64,000 bases of DNA from Ricinus communis (taxonomy: Eukaryota > Streptophyta > Magnoliopsida > Malpighiales > Euphorbiaceae), in the NCBI RefSeq assembly GCF_019578655.1, contig NC_063256.1, positions 1,612,001 to 1,676,000 on the forward strand, in the 5' to 3' direction. The notes under the pieces were generated by a model. That model was not told the DNA's origin, ran no database searches, and saw only the letters and a program-made list of their open reading frames with translations. Below, piece by piece: positions 1-12,041 of the stretch (the first letter of the stretch is position 1; the number at the start of each line of letters is the position of its first letter). The translations under genes and the position numbers were made by a program.

Positions 1-521
1 TATGTTAGAAGATGGCAGAAAAATACCATGAAATGAAAGACCACGTTGTTGCGTCTTTAACACCGTTTGAATTGCGCAGGCATCTGTTTTTGACTATTTG
101 ACCTTTACCGCCACATTATTAGTCTTCTTCTTTTCTTTTTTTTTAAAAAAAAAAAGAAAAAGAAATATTCAATGGACGGATTGGCCAAATACCTTAAGAA
201 AAGGAAGAAGGAAACAACTGAAGGTTTTTGGCAGTTACAGGAAGTAGGAACAACCACCATTTCGGCAGTTATATAAAACTGATTTTCCTCATAATTTGAC
301 TGAAGTGCAAAATTGTGCTTAATTTTATCATTGAATACGAAATTTAATGCTTTTTCTCTCTGGAATTTGGTATAATATCCAAGTGTAAAGGTGAGATTGG
401 TACCTTGTGGAGTAATTGCACGAGCGTGGCAATTGTTGAGACGTTGGAAGTTGGAAGTGAGTCTAGCAATTGGAGACAAGTTAGTTGCAGAAGCCGTGCA
501 ATAAGCGCGGAATGACTTCAT
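1..521 (-). CDS. Possible 5' end of an unidentified gene, cut by the window edge
   Basis: On the minus strand an ATG at 521 opens a frame of 39 codons. It is rich in Ser, Thr, Arg and Asn and poor in acidic residues, which would suit an organelle targeting peptide. At 404/403 there is a consensus donor (CAAG then GTACC). A CAG acceptor at 84-86 restores the frame: exon 404-521 ends in phase 1, and 1-83 stays open for 27 codons to the window edge. The implied intron of about 320 bases is AT-rich. I do not recognise the protein, and the acceptor lacks a strong pyrimidine tract. The same start can also be read through without splicing for 138 codons, ending in a low-complexity Phe/Lys run that looks non-coding. 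The model rests on splice signals and frame only. Confidence 0.3.
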
Positions 522-1794
522 CAGGAGCAGACCTTAATAAAGTCCATACACGAGCCCTGCCATTTGGATCTCATATCATTTCATTTATTACCCTCTTTCC
601 AATTTTCAATTTCTTCAATCTTAATGGACTTGTTTAATTTATACAATCGAATATTTATTTGTTTCAGTTCAATGACATTTTGTTTATTAAAAAGAACATC
701 ATGATTTTAACTTTTATACTGGTATTAATCCTCAGCAAAATGATCTTTATCTACTTAAATTAGCATACGACCTCAAATCTTTCATCTGATGAGGCTATTG
801 GATCTAGGGGTGAGTAGAATTCAGTAAAGATTGAAAAAAAAATCCAAAGGATTCAGATTTGTGATTTTACTATTGGTTTGGAACTTTAGGTATGTTTGAT
901 TGTTGAGTTCAGTTTGGTTTTAATTTTAGTAATCAGAAAAAAACTACAAACCAATGATGAGATACATACATATAGGGAGATTGCTTATGAGATCAATTTC
1001 TACAATTAAAATTGAAAAAAGAAAATATATTTCTAATAAATTTTAGTTCTGTTTCGATTTTTCGATTTAGCACTGACCGATTGCTGGCCTGTAATAGGAT
1101 GAGTAGGAGCAAGGCAAATTGAGTATTATCTAACTATTTTGACCTCACAACAGAGAATTTGAGAAAAACATAAAAATAATAAAGTTAAGAGGCAAGAAGC
1201 AGTCAAGTCTGGCGAGGAACTTCAGCAGATAAGATGGTTGTCAAATGGGAAAAAAGGTGAAGTCCCCCACCACCCTTTACTTTCACATCCATTTGGTTTG
1301 GGTCCTTCTGCCCTCGCAAAAACTATGGACCCACCATTGAGAAGGAGCATTTCAGCTTTTAAGACATCTAGTTTATGAACTCTGCCGATCCTCATTTCAA
1401 TTCATTACTTCAACCCGCACTGCCTTCATGATCTCTTGTTCTACAACAAAGAAAGAAAGAAAGAAGACTTCACTTATATGGATCAATAATCTATTTTATT
1501 TTTACTCATTTCTTGATTTTATCGAATAACAGTACCAAAATATATTCACATCTACTGTGAAGTGGTTATTTAATTTTCATGCTTTAGATCTATAAAATAA
1601 TTTTTGAATGCGATATTAACGTGCATATAAAGCTCATCAAAACTTCCAATTGGACCCAAATTAGCAAAAGGCCAAAAAAAAAAAAGAAGAAGAAGAATGA
1701 ATGAATGAATTGAAATGAGAATGACGGGTTGAAAAACTATTTGTCCAAATTCATGGAGGTAGTGTAAACCAGCACCAATTGAAACTACAAATAG

Positions 1795-1814
1795 ATATAT
1801 ATATATATATATAT
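1795..1814. repeat. AT dinucleotide microsatellite
   Basis: About ten uninterrupted AT units in intergenic DNA. Confidence 0.9.
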
Positions 1815-4805
1815 GTATATGAGTTGGAGATCAAAAGATACATTTCTTTCTTTTCCCATAATGCAGACTCGTCAAACAAAGAGGCGGCTCACCTTAATGT
1901 AAACAAGAGGAAGAAAGAGGTTATGGGCTGCAAAAAGAAGAAAAATAATGGCATTATTTTTTGTCTTTCTTTTTCTTTTTCTATATAATTAATTTGCTTC
2001 GGTTCTAAATTTTACAGTCTGACTTGAAGATCAACTAAGTTACGCTTATTAATGGAACAGCAAAAGAAATAGAAATGGTGGGCCTGAGTTTACCCTGTCG
2101 AAATTAATAAAAGAAAATTAATAAAATTGGCACTGTCAATATATCTTCTCTTCCTCTACCTGGAATCGTGGAATTAATTAAGGCTTTGTTGGCATTCATA
2201 CATGGGAAGAAAAATTAAAGGAATTACGGTTTCTTGTTCAGATTACAACCTAATGAGAGTGAAAGGTCATGTGGGTTGTGGGCCTGTAAATCGGAACATA
2301 ACCCTTTACCCACTCCTTCCTCTACTCATATGCCATTTTCATTGCTCTTTAGGAGCTTTACATTTGGACTTGTTTCTTAGCTCCCATTTTTCCTTACTTT
2401 TATTGCAATATGCCAGTTCTTATGACACTTTGGTTCCTCGTTTACATTTATATTTATACAAATAGCAACTTCTTGGTATTTTCTCAAAATCTGAAACATG
2501 CTTTTGCCTTGTCCAGCATCTACAAAAAAGTTACACCCTCTGCTTGCTCTTTTGTGCTTATAAAGAAGAGACAAATAGATAAGGTTCACAACTAAACAAG
2601 TGGCTCAGTATTTCAGTAAAGTTAATCAAGCAGATTGCCTAAACTTGAAAATGTCACAAGCAAGAATGACAGTTTTATTCAATATGATGCATTTTCTTTT
2701 CGTTTATTCTTTTTAATAGATAAATGGAATAACCAATCAAATAAATTTAAGAGCCTATAATATATAAACTCTTATGTGTATTCATTAAATTTCTTTTAAT
2801 TATCATACATAAACCATCGACCAATCTAAATTTTCAATTTTGAGCAGTTGGGTTGTCTTATTAGATAAAATGAATTAGTGGTAAGCATATGATGACTAAA
2901 ACTAGTAAATAATAAATTGCCCTAAATACACAGGACACAGTGAAAATAAGTAAACCAGGTTGTCAATAAGGCAATTGCAAGAACATTCATTGCTAATTTT
3001 GAGAAATAAAATTGCATAAATTACTTTATCTAGAAAAATCAAAAAATTTCATGAAAAAAAGCTCCATGACAGAAATATATGGAGTTGGTGTTTCTGTGTA
3101 TATGCACATATAGCAAATTTCTCTTTCAATTTATGATGGTTGAATGATACAGCTAGCTACTTTTAATTTCCCAAAATTTGTTCTTTTTTTTTTCTTTTGG
3201 TTCCCATTAATGGTGACAGTTTTCAAGTTTCTACTGCTTAAAAATGAAGTAAGGTACTGTTTGATGGATAATGGGTGCTGTGTGCAGTTACAGAGAGCAT
3301 TCAAGTTTCAATTCAGTTCTTCCAATCAAATTCTTGGTATCCAGTTGTGTAATACAAATTGAGATCATGTGTTTGGTTCATTCTCATTGTAAAAATAAAT
3401 GAATCAGTTATGTGTTTTCTCAACAGTGCAATTTATTTTGCAATCAAAATGCCAGCAGCTAGTTGGCTTGTTGATCTTTCAGCTTTGTATTAAATAATTT
3501 GGTCTTACTTCATTGTTCAACATTTCTGTCAACTAATTAGACCACACTTAATTTGATTCTCCACTAACCCATCTTTTTTACCCCTTAAACTTTATTAACT
3601 TTAACAAAAATTTCACTAAAAACACAAAGAAGTAAATAATAATAATAATAAATTCCACACACACTTGTTTAACATCCACTAAAGAATCACAAAAGAAAAA
3701 TACAAGTATAAGGGTTCAATTTAACCCAGTAGAATATTATAGGGACCCTGTAGAAAAACAACAAAATTCAAGGGCGATTTAGCCATTTGAACAATTACGT
3801 CGTCGCTTCAGTGAAATGCAAACTGAAATTCTCCTTTGTTTTATATTTTTTCAAAATGAGGAAAGACAGGGGTAAAGATTGTAATTTTCCACGCCCCAAA
3901 ACTTGTATTTGGCTAATAATTTCACAAATTATTTATTAGTTTATTTGAGAGAGTGACTTACTTAGTTTCAAATTTTTAATTGATAAATCAAAATATTCAC
4001 TTTTCACTTATTCTATTATATATGGGATAACAATTGTTATTCATTATATTATTATTGACTTGATATCAATACCCTTCCATCCTCCTGACCTATTGGATCG
4101 AAAGTCGTTGATATTTAATGGCACAGCATGCTTGTTTACAAATCACTTATTACTGTGAGAGACATTAACATATCTAATCTTACTTAATTAACCCTAATTC
4201 GTTGCATTCAGTAATTCCTAATTACAGCTTCTTTGAATCACTATCACCTTCTTCTTTTTTTCGAGAATAAATCACTATCTCTTTTTATTAAAAAAAAAGA
4301 AAAAAAGAAAATTGAAAATCGATTATGATCCGACAGTCAAATCTGTTAATCATATCATACTAATGCTCCAACTAAATTTTCTTTAATCATTTGTCATCAT
4401 TGCTTATTTGTCTTAGAATATAAATACAATTTCTAATAGCAAAATGCTTCTGTCAGCCTATAATACTCTTTTTTAGGGTTTTCTAATCAAATTGCTACAT
4501 AACACATTTCTATCTTTATTTATTTATTTATTTATTAATTGACTCAATTACTAATTAAATTATTATTTTTAGTAATTTTATTCAATAATTTTATAATTTT
4601 AGAATAAATATTCATATATTATCTATTTTTAAAATAATTTTTAATAATATTTTTAAAATTTCATAACAACAAAAAATAATCAAATAAATTGATTGTCCTT
4701 ACTAAAAGAATAATAATTGTGAATCAATAAAAACGTTTGTCCTAAACTTAACATTCTAACCATTAAAGATTTTATGTGTTTGTATTCTTTTACACATCCT
4801 CCGTC

Positions 4806-4813
4806 TAAATGCA
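4806..4813 (+). promoter_or_regulatory. Candidate L1 box (TAAATGCA), distal
   Basis: The octamer exactly matches the L1-box consensus TAAATG(C/T)A bound by class IV HD-ZIP proteins. It lies about 2.4 kb upstream of the HD-ZIP IV start codon. Roughly one match by chance is expected in several kb of DNA this AT-rich, so position is the only support. Confidence 0.3.
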
Positions 4814-6060
4814 ATAATTTTTGCTAACTCACTAATTTTTCTTCTTCTTAAGCATAATTGACTTAATTGTCATCTTTCTAATTATAAAATTTCAAAAGTT
4901 ATTAGGGTGTTTTTAAAGATAAATAAAACAATAAATACTTGCATTTAAAATTTTGAAATGACTAGATAAAATTATTAAAAAATATATATTTCATAATTTA
5001 ATTAATAATTAGACTTTATTAATTTGTTTTGGGTTAATCAAATTAGTGCCATAAACTGATAAATAGTACCAACAACTAATAATCCTCGCCATTATAAGTT
5101 TGTTCTTATGTTAAATATTCTGACATGTTTTGATATTTATTTTGAAGAAAAAGAATGTTATTAATGTTAAATGTTTTTACAAAAAATAAAATGCAAAATT
5201 TTAATTCAAAAGCAATTGAACATAAAAGGATATATTACTATCACTCTCGACAATTAGTCATTATATTCTTAACACTTTAATTATCGTTATAACACATAAA
5301 TATTTATATACAATTCATAGTGGATTTAAATAAAAGAAAATTTAGTTGAATCAATTATTTTTATTTTTTTTTGAATTTCAATTGAGAAAATATTAATCCC
5401 TCTTATTACAAGCAAGTAGTATTTTATTAGTATTTTTTGTTTGCATTTGAAACGCAACACTTCAAATTTGTATTTGTTTTAAATATTATTTATTATTTGT
5501 TATTTTTAGAGGGTACGGATGTGAAACGAGTGTAAAAAAGTAAGTAAATATTTTGGTTTTTAACTGATGTACGGTCTGATTGGAAAAGGTGAATTCATGA
5601 ATTTCTTGTACGCGAACGCGAACACGGCTGCACCAACTGTACGTCTTTCATATCAATTACCCATTTTCCTTAATTTGGATTCTGCCCAACCAAATCCTTC
5701 ATTTTAAACTCAATAAACTTTAATTAAATATGTTCCAATTTTTTAATTTTTACAATACATTTCATGTGTTTCTTATTAGATTCAGTTAGCTTCATCTTTT
5801 ATTCTTAGATTTCATTAAGGATCTTTAATTTTAATTTTAATATGCTCCTTCAACATATGACCTGTGATGACATATTTAATATATTTAAAATTAATGAGTT
5901 GAAGTAAAATAAAATGATAAAAGTGAAACTTAAAATTAAAAAAGATAAAATATATATTTTTTTCTAAATAAAATTAATAAATATAGACTAAAATAGGATG
6001 GAAGGAGTATAATAGGTAAACTCTAAAATGTCATAATTTATAATATTACATTTCTTTTAA

Positions 6061-6068
6061 TGCATTTA
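6061..6068 (-). promoter_or_regulatory. Candidate L1 box (TAAATGCA on minus strand), proximal
   Basis: The plus strand reads TGCATTTA, the reverse complement of TAAATGCA. It lies about 180 bases upstream of the likely TATA box of the HD-ZIP IV gene. That position would suit autoregulation or cross-regulation by L1-box-binding factors of the same family, as known for ATML1 and PDF2. This is inference from motif and position. Confidence 0.4.
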
Positions 6069-6247
6069 TATATTTATTCAATAAAGGTTTTACAAAATTT
6101 AAATTTTTAATATGTTTACGTACATAATGTTTTTCTCTGAATTGTTCAAATTTTTTAATATAAATTAAATTTAATAAATATATAAAAATATTAAAAAGAA
6201 TTAAATCAGTATAAAGTAGAGCGTGGAAAAAATTACCAAATATTAAA

Positions 6248-6255
6248 TATAAATA
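6248..6255 (+). promoter_or_regulatory. Candidate TATA box of the HD-ZIP IV gene
   Basis: TATAAATA occurs about 45 bases before a leader-like GA run (from 6301) and a long pyrimidine-rich tract, so transcription would begin near 6280-6290. The surroundings are AT-rich, which weakens the call. Confidence 0.4.
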
Positions 6256-6282
6256 ACTAAGTATGTGTTAGCAGGAGAATTC

Positions 6283-7237
6283 TTCTGCTTATTATTACTT
6301 TGAGAGAGAGAGAGTCAACCGATCCTTTTTGGAGGTATGTATTTGTAGGGCTTCGAAGAGTCCACCACACATTTCGTTTTATCTTCACCCTTTTCTTTTA
6401 TCCTTTTTTTTTTTTTTTTTGTTTTCCTTTCCCATCTTCTTCTTCTTCTTCTTCTCTCTCTGCCTTTTCTTTTATTTTTTATTTCCCTATCTTTTTCTCT
6501 GCAAATCTTTCGTTTTCTTCCCTTTTATCATATTTTCCTGTTACATGCTAAAATCTTTTTGAAGCTCTCCCAGTATCGTAAAGCATGCACACAACTGAAT
6601 ATTATATTACTTTGCCTTTCTTTAGCTGCTAGGGCTCCTCATTTTTCTTTCTAGTACTGCTAACTTCTGTATAATTTTTCGGTCCCTTCTCTCTTTTACT
6701 ATTTATTTTTCTTTTAAGGGAATAGAGTGACAAGCCTTTAGAGGAGGAAAACCAGGGTTTTGCTCTAGAGAGAGAAACAGAAGAAAGGAGAGAGATAGAG
6801 AGAGGGATAGAGAACGAAGTGCTAAGCAGGAGTTACAAGGGTGTTTTTTGCTTGCCTTCTTTCTCTTTCTTTCTCTCTGAAAAAAAATAGGTTTCCATAG
6901 AGAGGAAGTTGGAGACATTTGGACAGTATTTACCTTCTGTCTCCTCTACCTCTCTATACTTCTTTATTTCCCTTCTCTGTTAATTATTTCTGTTCTTCTA
7001 AAATACTGTTGGTGAAGTGTAGAGATATCCGTTTTTGGTGGTACTTTTTGATTTTGTAGTTGTGGGTTGGGTGCTACTTTCATGTGCCTCATTGTAAGAA
7101 AGATGGAAGCAAATCTGCTTGATGAGTGCCGTGGAATAATAAGAAGCAAGCAAATCTAGAGGGGGAATAATAAGTGCTGGTGATCTATTTACAAGGAGAA
7201 GATACAGGAAATTGAAAAGAAGGCAAGAATCAAGTTC
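6283..7237 (+). other. Probable 5' leader of the HD-ZIP IV gene
   Basis: The stretch has a GA repeat (6301-6314), a long T/C-rich tract (6390-6530), another GA-rich patch (6763-6815) and higher complexity towards the start codon at 7238. Long leaders, often with an intron, are common in this gene clade. I could not fix a leader intron. Phe- and Ser-rich open frames here are by-products of the pyrimidine tract. Confidence 0.45.
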
Positions 7238-10200
7238 ATGAGTTTTGGGGGTTTCCTTGAAAACGGTAGTCCAGGTGGTGGAGGTGCAAGAATCGTGGCA
7301 GATATACCATTCAACAACAACAGCAGCAGCAGCAGTACCAATATGCCCACTGGTGCAATAGCTCAGCCACGCCTTCTCTCTCCATCTTTCACCAAATCCA
7401 TGTTCAACTCTCCTGGCCTCTCCCTTGCTCTTGTACACACCCTTTCTTCTTCTTTTTCCTTCCTTTTCAGTAGGTATCCTTTTATGAGCACTCGGCCTCT
7501 CGAAGCTTAGCTTATGTATTCTTGTTTTATTTTTACTTTTCTCTCAGCAACAACCAAACATAGATGGCCAAGGTGATCATGTAGCAAGGATGGCCGAGAA
7601 CTTCGAAACAATCGGTGGTAGAAGGAGCAGAGAAGAAGAACATGAGAGTAGATCTGGAAGTGATAATATGGATGGAGCTTCTGGTGATGATCAAGACGCA
7701 GCCGATAATCCTCCAAGAAAGAAAAGATATCACCGACACACTCCTCAACAAATTCAAGAACTTGAAGCGTACTGTTTGCTATTCTTTTTCTTTATATTTT
7801 CTAAACAAGTGAAATTATTGTACTGGATTACAGTGATGATTTTATTATTTCTTTGTTTTTCCTTTCAGTCTGTTCAAGGAGTGTCCTCATCCTGACGAAA
7901 AACAAAGATTGGAGCTTAGCAAAAGGCTTTGCTTGGAAACTAGGCAAGTCAAGTTCTGGTTTCAAAATCGGCGAACCCAAATGAAGGTACAATAATTATA
8001 TGTCATTTGCAACCCATGGGTTGGGTTTTTACCTTTTAATTGCTTCAGACCCAACTGGAACGCCACGAGAACTCATTACTCAGGCAAGAGAACGACAAGC
8101 TTAGAGCAGAAAACATGACCATCAGAGATGCTATGAGAAACCCGATTTGTTCTAATTGTGGAGGTCCTGCAATAATCGGTGATATTTCACTTGAAGAGCA
8201 GCATTTAAGGATTGAGAATGCTCGATTGAAAGATGAGCTAGATCGCGTTTGTGCTCTAGCTGGCAAGTTCTTGGGTCGCCCCATTTCTTCATTAGCGAGT
8301 TCGATTGGTCCTCCGATGCCCAATTCAAGCTTGGAGCTTGGTGTTGGTAACAATGGTTTTGCTGGGTTAAGTACTGTGGCTACAACATTGCCTTTAGGGC
8401 CTGATTTTGGTGGTGGGATTTCAACTTTGAATGTAGTGACTCAAACTAGACCAGGAAACACTGGGGTCACTGGGCTTGATAGATCACTGGAGAGATCTAT
8501 GTTCTTGGAGCTAGCTTTAGCTGCTATGGATGAGTTGGTTAAGATGGCACAAACTGATAACCCTCTTTGGATCAGAAGCTTAGAGGGTGGTAGAGAAATG
8601 TTGAACCATGAAGAGTACATGAGAACATTCACTCCTTGCATTGGGATGAAACCTAGTGGGTTTGTTTTTGAGGCTTCCAGAGAGACTGGCATGGTTATCA
8701 TCAACAGCCTAGCGCTTGTTGAGACTCTGATGGACTCCGTAATCTCTCTAATCCCTAATCATTCACTTTAAAATTTTTGTTCCTAAAGAAAATTTAGGGA
8801 GTATTAATTTTTAATTTGGTTACTCTGTGTCAAGAATCGATGGGCAGAAATGTTTCCTTGCGTGATTGCCAGGACTTCTACCACTGATGTGATATCCAGT
8901 GGAATGGGGGGAACTAGAAATGGTTCACTACAATTGGTAAGCCGAGCCACTGTTTCAGTCCTCTGGTACTATTTAACCAACCTTTCCCATTATTAAAAAT
9001 AGCTGCTAATTAACACTAATTGCATTCCGTAATCACTATCTTCAGATGCATGCTGAACTCCAAGTGCTATCTCCTTTGGTCCCCGTCCGCGAGGTCAATT
9101 TCCTCCGTTTCTGCAAGCAGCACGCGGAGGGTGTTTGGGCTGTTGTTGATGTGTCTATTGACACTATCCGGGAAACTTCCGGTGGACCTGCATTTGCTAA
9201 CTGCAGGAGGCTTCCTTCTGGCTGTGTAGTTCAAGATATGCCTAATGGGTACTCAAAGGTAATCAGCACATTTTGGTCAGTAGACTGTTTCTATTTTACA
9301 TTTATTGCATTTCTCCAGGTGGGTGTTCTTCCTCTTTAGTCATTAATGAGAGTTTGCTGAGTTACATAAGGTCAAAAATCATGAGCATTTTGCATTCCCA
9401 AGCCAACTTAGGGCTCATGCATCTAAGAGTTTTGTTTTTGTCTAGTGATTACTCACTGAATCCCCAAATTGTCATATGAGTCTCAAAATTGCTTACTTTA
9501 TCAACGAATCTGAACTTTCCTACAGCCTTTATTTTATTGAATTGGATGCTTCTTTCGGTCTCAGAATTTTTATTGTTTACATTTCAAGTTTCAACAACTG
9601 GGGTTCCTTAATCAAATTAAAAAAGAACTATCAATTCGAGAATACCGCATTATTTTTATCCTTAGCAGCTTCCATCGCTCATATATTGGTGCCTTGAACA
9701 CATTGATTTCATATACTTTGGAAGTAAATGCCTAGTTATCTTCAACTTCGATTGGATAAACAATTCATTTGATGTTTCTATTCCAATCTTTGATGCTGTC
9801 TTGGTTATCCCTATTACTCGTATTTATTGTTAAATATATATATATATATATATCTTGAAATGTGATCTGCTTCCAGCTTTATGCTGTGTTTCTCTTTTAA
9901 TATTTTTTTTCTTAACTAATTACAGACCCATATAGTCAAACTTCAAGACTGGCTATTTTGTTTCCACGTGAATATCTAATCCATATATTACACTCTATGC
10001 ACAACAGTACACATCTCGATGTCACCTTCTACGTATTGTACCTTGTTCTTTCAAATCTCGCATTCCTTCCTTTTTTTTAATCTATTTGATGCCAATCCTT
10101 TCATTGAGCCCAACCTCGAGCTATGCTATTTCCGAGATTTGCCTACATTTTTCTTGAGTTTTTATACATTTTGACATTGTAATGACCCAGAAGAAGGTTT

Positions 10201-12041
10201 ATTAGTATTAATTTATATTGTTTTAATAATACTATGAACCTCTCCTTTCAACTTTTGTTTGTTTTTATATTCAATGTTTGACTAGCAGCTGCCCTCTAAT
10301 GAAGCCACATTTCTCATCTTCTCTATCATGATTTTTAATCTCTAATCATTAGCTGACAAAATAAAAGAACATCAGATATAATAATAATATCTAGTAGCTA
10401 TCAATAATCAATGATGATGCCTTTTTCTTCTTTACCAACTAAGAATAATCGGTCCGAGCATGGTATCTAACAAAAATTAATAACTAAATTGCAGGTTACT
10501 TGGGTTGAGCATGCAGAGTATGATGAAAGTCCAATCCACCAACTCTACCGGCCATTGATAAGTTCGGGTATGGGCTTCGGCGCGCAACGATGGGTGGCCA
10601 CCCTTCAACGGCAGTGCGAGTGTCTGGCAATTCTCATGTCCTCAACAGTGCCGGCAAGAGATCACACAGGTTTACACATATAAAATCAAATTATCCCCGT
10701 TGATTTTGAGTAATTGGTTAATAGAGAAGACTTATTTACGTGAAAGAAAGAAAGAAAGAAGCATAATAAAAGAAAGTGTTAATGCAGCAGCGATTACTGC
10801 AAGCGGACGAAGAAGCATGCTGAAGCTGGCTCAAAGAATGACTGATAACTTCTGCGCTGGTGTGTGCGCTTCCACAGTCCATAAATGGAACAAACTGAAT
10901 GCAGGAAACGTGGATGAAGATGTTAGGGTTATGACCAGAAAGAGCGTTGATGATCCAGGCGAACCACCGGGCATTGTATTGAGCGCTGCCACATCAGTTT
11001 GGCTACCTGTTTCTCCACAAAGACTCTTTGATTTTCTACGTGATGAACGCCTCCGAAGCGAGTGGGATATTCTATCCAACGGTGGACCTATGCAGGAGAT
11101 GGCCCACATCGCCAAAGGCCAAGATCACGGCAATTGCGTTTCCCTTCTTCGTGCAAGCGTAAGTATATAATTTCTATTAATATTTTTGGAAAAGAAATAT
11201 TGTCACATGGAGATAATATATATGCAAGTCTTTTGAAAAATGTCTGATGTAACCCTGGATGTGGGGTCAAAATGAAAGTTAAAAAAGGTGAATTAGAAAG
11301 GACGAGTTTGGAATTTTGGAAGTATCTAAATGGACAGGCATGAGGCAGATTTTAAGGGACAGTTGTTTTGTTTTGTTTAGCTTTTTTAAAAAGTCAAAAT
11401 ATAATAAAACACCTGTCACCTTTCTGAGATGAATCTGATCTCATTTTCATCTTTTCCTTTTTGATTGATTATTATGTAAAAAGAAAAAATAAAAATAAAA
11501 AAGTTGTTTGTCACAGAGTTTGACTCTGTCCTCTGACAACACATGAAATTGGCAAAAAAGATAGATGGCACCTCTTGTAATTTCCTAGCAAATGTAAGGC
11601 CACTGTCTTAATTTGCAATTCTTTTGATAATTTTGTGTTATTAAGCAGGCAATGAACGCCAACCAGAGCAGCATGCTGATATTGCAGGAGACATGCATCG
11701 ATGCGGCGGGCTCGCTTGTAGTCTACGCTCCCGTTGACATTCCAGCCATGCACGTGGTGATGAACGGTGGAGATTCTGCTTACGTTGCATTATTACCATC
11801 GGGATTCGCTATTGTACCTGACGGTCCCGGGTCCCGTGGGTCACCTACTAACCAAAATGGAGGAGGTAACAACGGTGGTGGCCCTAACAGAGTTAGCGGG
11901 TCCCTCTTGACGGTAGCATTCCAAATATTAGTTAATAGTCTCCCTACGGCCAAGCTCACAGTAGAGTCGGTGGAGACAGTCAATAATCTGATCTCATGCA
12001 CTGTCCAAAAGATCAAAGCAGCCCTTCAATGTGAAAGCTAG
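7238..12041 (+). CDS. HDG1: Class IV HD-ZIP homeobox-START transcription factor, HDG1/ANL2 clade
   Basis: Coding exons: 7238-7432, 7548-7768, 7869-7986, 8049-8738, 8835-8936, 9046-9258, 10495-10669, 10791-11158, 11649-12041. All junctions are GT-AG and phases agree, giving 824 residues (Arabidopsis ANL2 has about 800). The homeodomain is at about residues 122-180 and ends in the recognition helix [14 protein letters not shown] zipper-loop-zipper with a CSNCGG motif follows (about 180-255). A START lipid-binding domain begins near residue 325 ([16 protein letters not shown]), and a conserved HD-SAD C-terminus ends in ALQCES. Family members are nuclear and act in epidermal and subepidermal tissue through L1 boxes. 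Residues such as LMHAELQ, MTDNFC, RLRSEWD and LLRAS fit HDG1 better than ANL2, as does the gene order. Intron 6 (1236 bases) is the longest. I see no frame damage. Confidence 0.95.
9833..9853. repeat. AT microsatellite in intron 6 of the HD-ZIP IV gene
   Basis: A run of about ten TA units inside the 9259-10494 intron. Confidence 0.85.

Larger units (their letters stand above)
522..6060. other. AT-rich intergenic region upstream of the homeobox gene
   Basis: I see no supportable gene. The short open frames are low in complexity and lack splice context or recognisable domains. The stretch holds small simple repeats: AT dinucleotides near 1795, a TGAA run near 1697-1712, and a TTTA run near 4513-4536. 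The distal part of the HD-ZIP IV promoter is expected here. Confidence 0.6.

Noticed and set aside
2202..2595. Overlapping short frames on both strands
   Set aside because: No domain, no splice context, and low-complexity hydrophobic translations.
6300..6562. Two Phe/Ser-rich open frames
   Set aside because: They come from a T/C-rich leader tract upstream of the HD-ZIP IV start, without protein-like composition.
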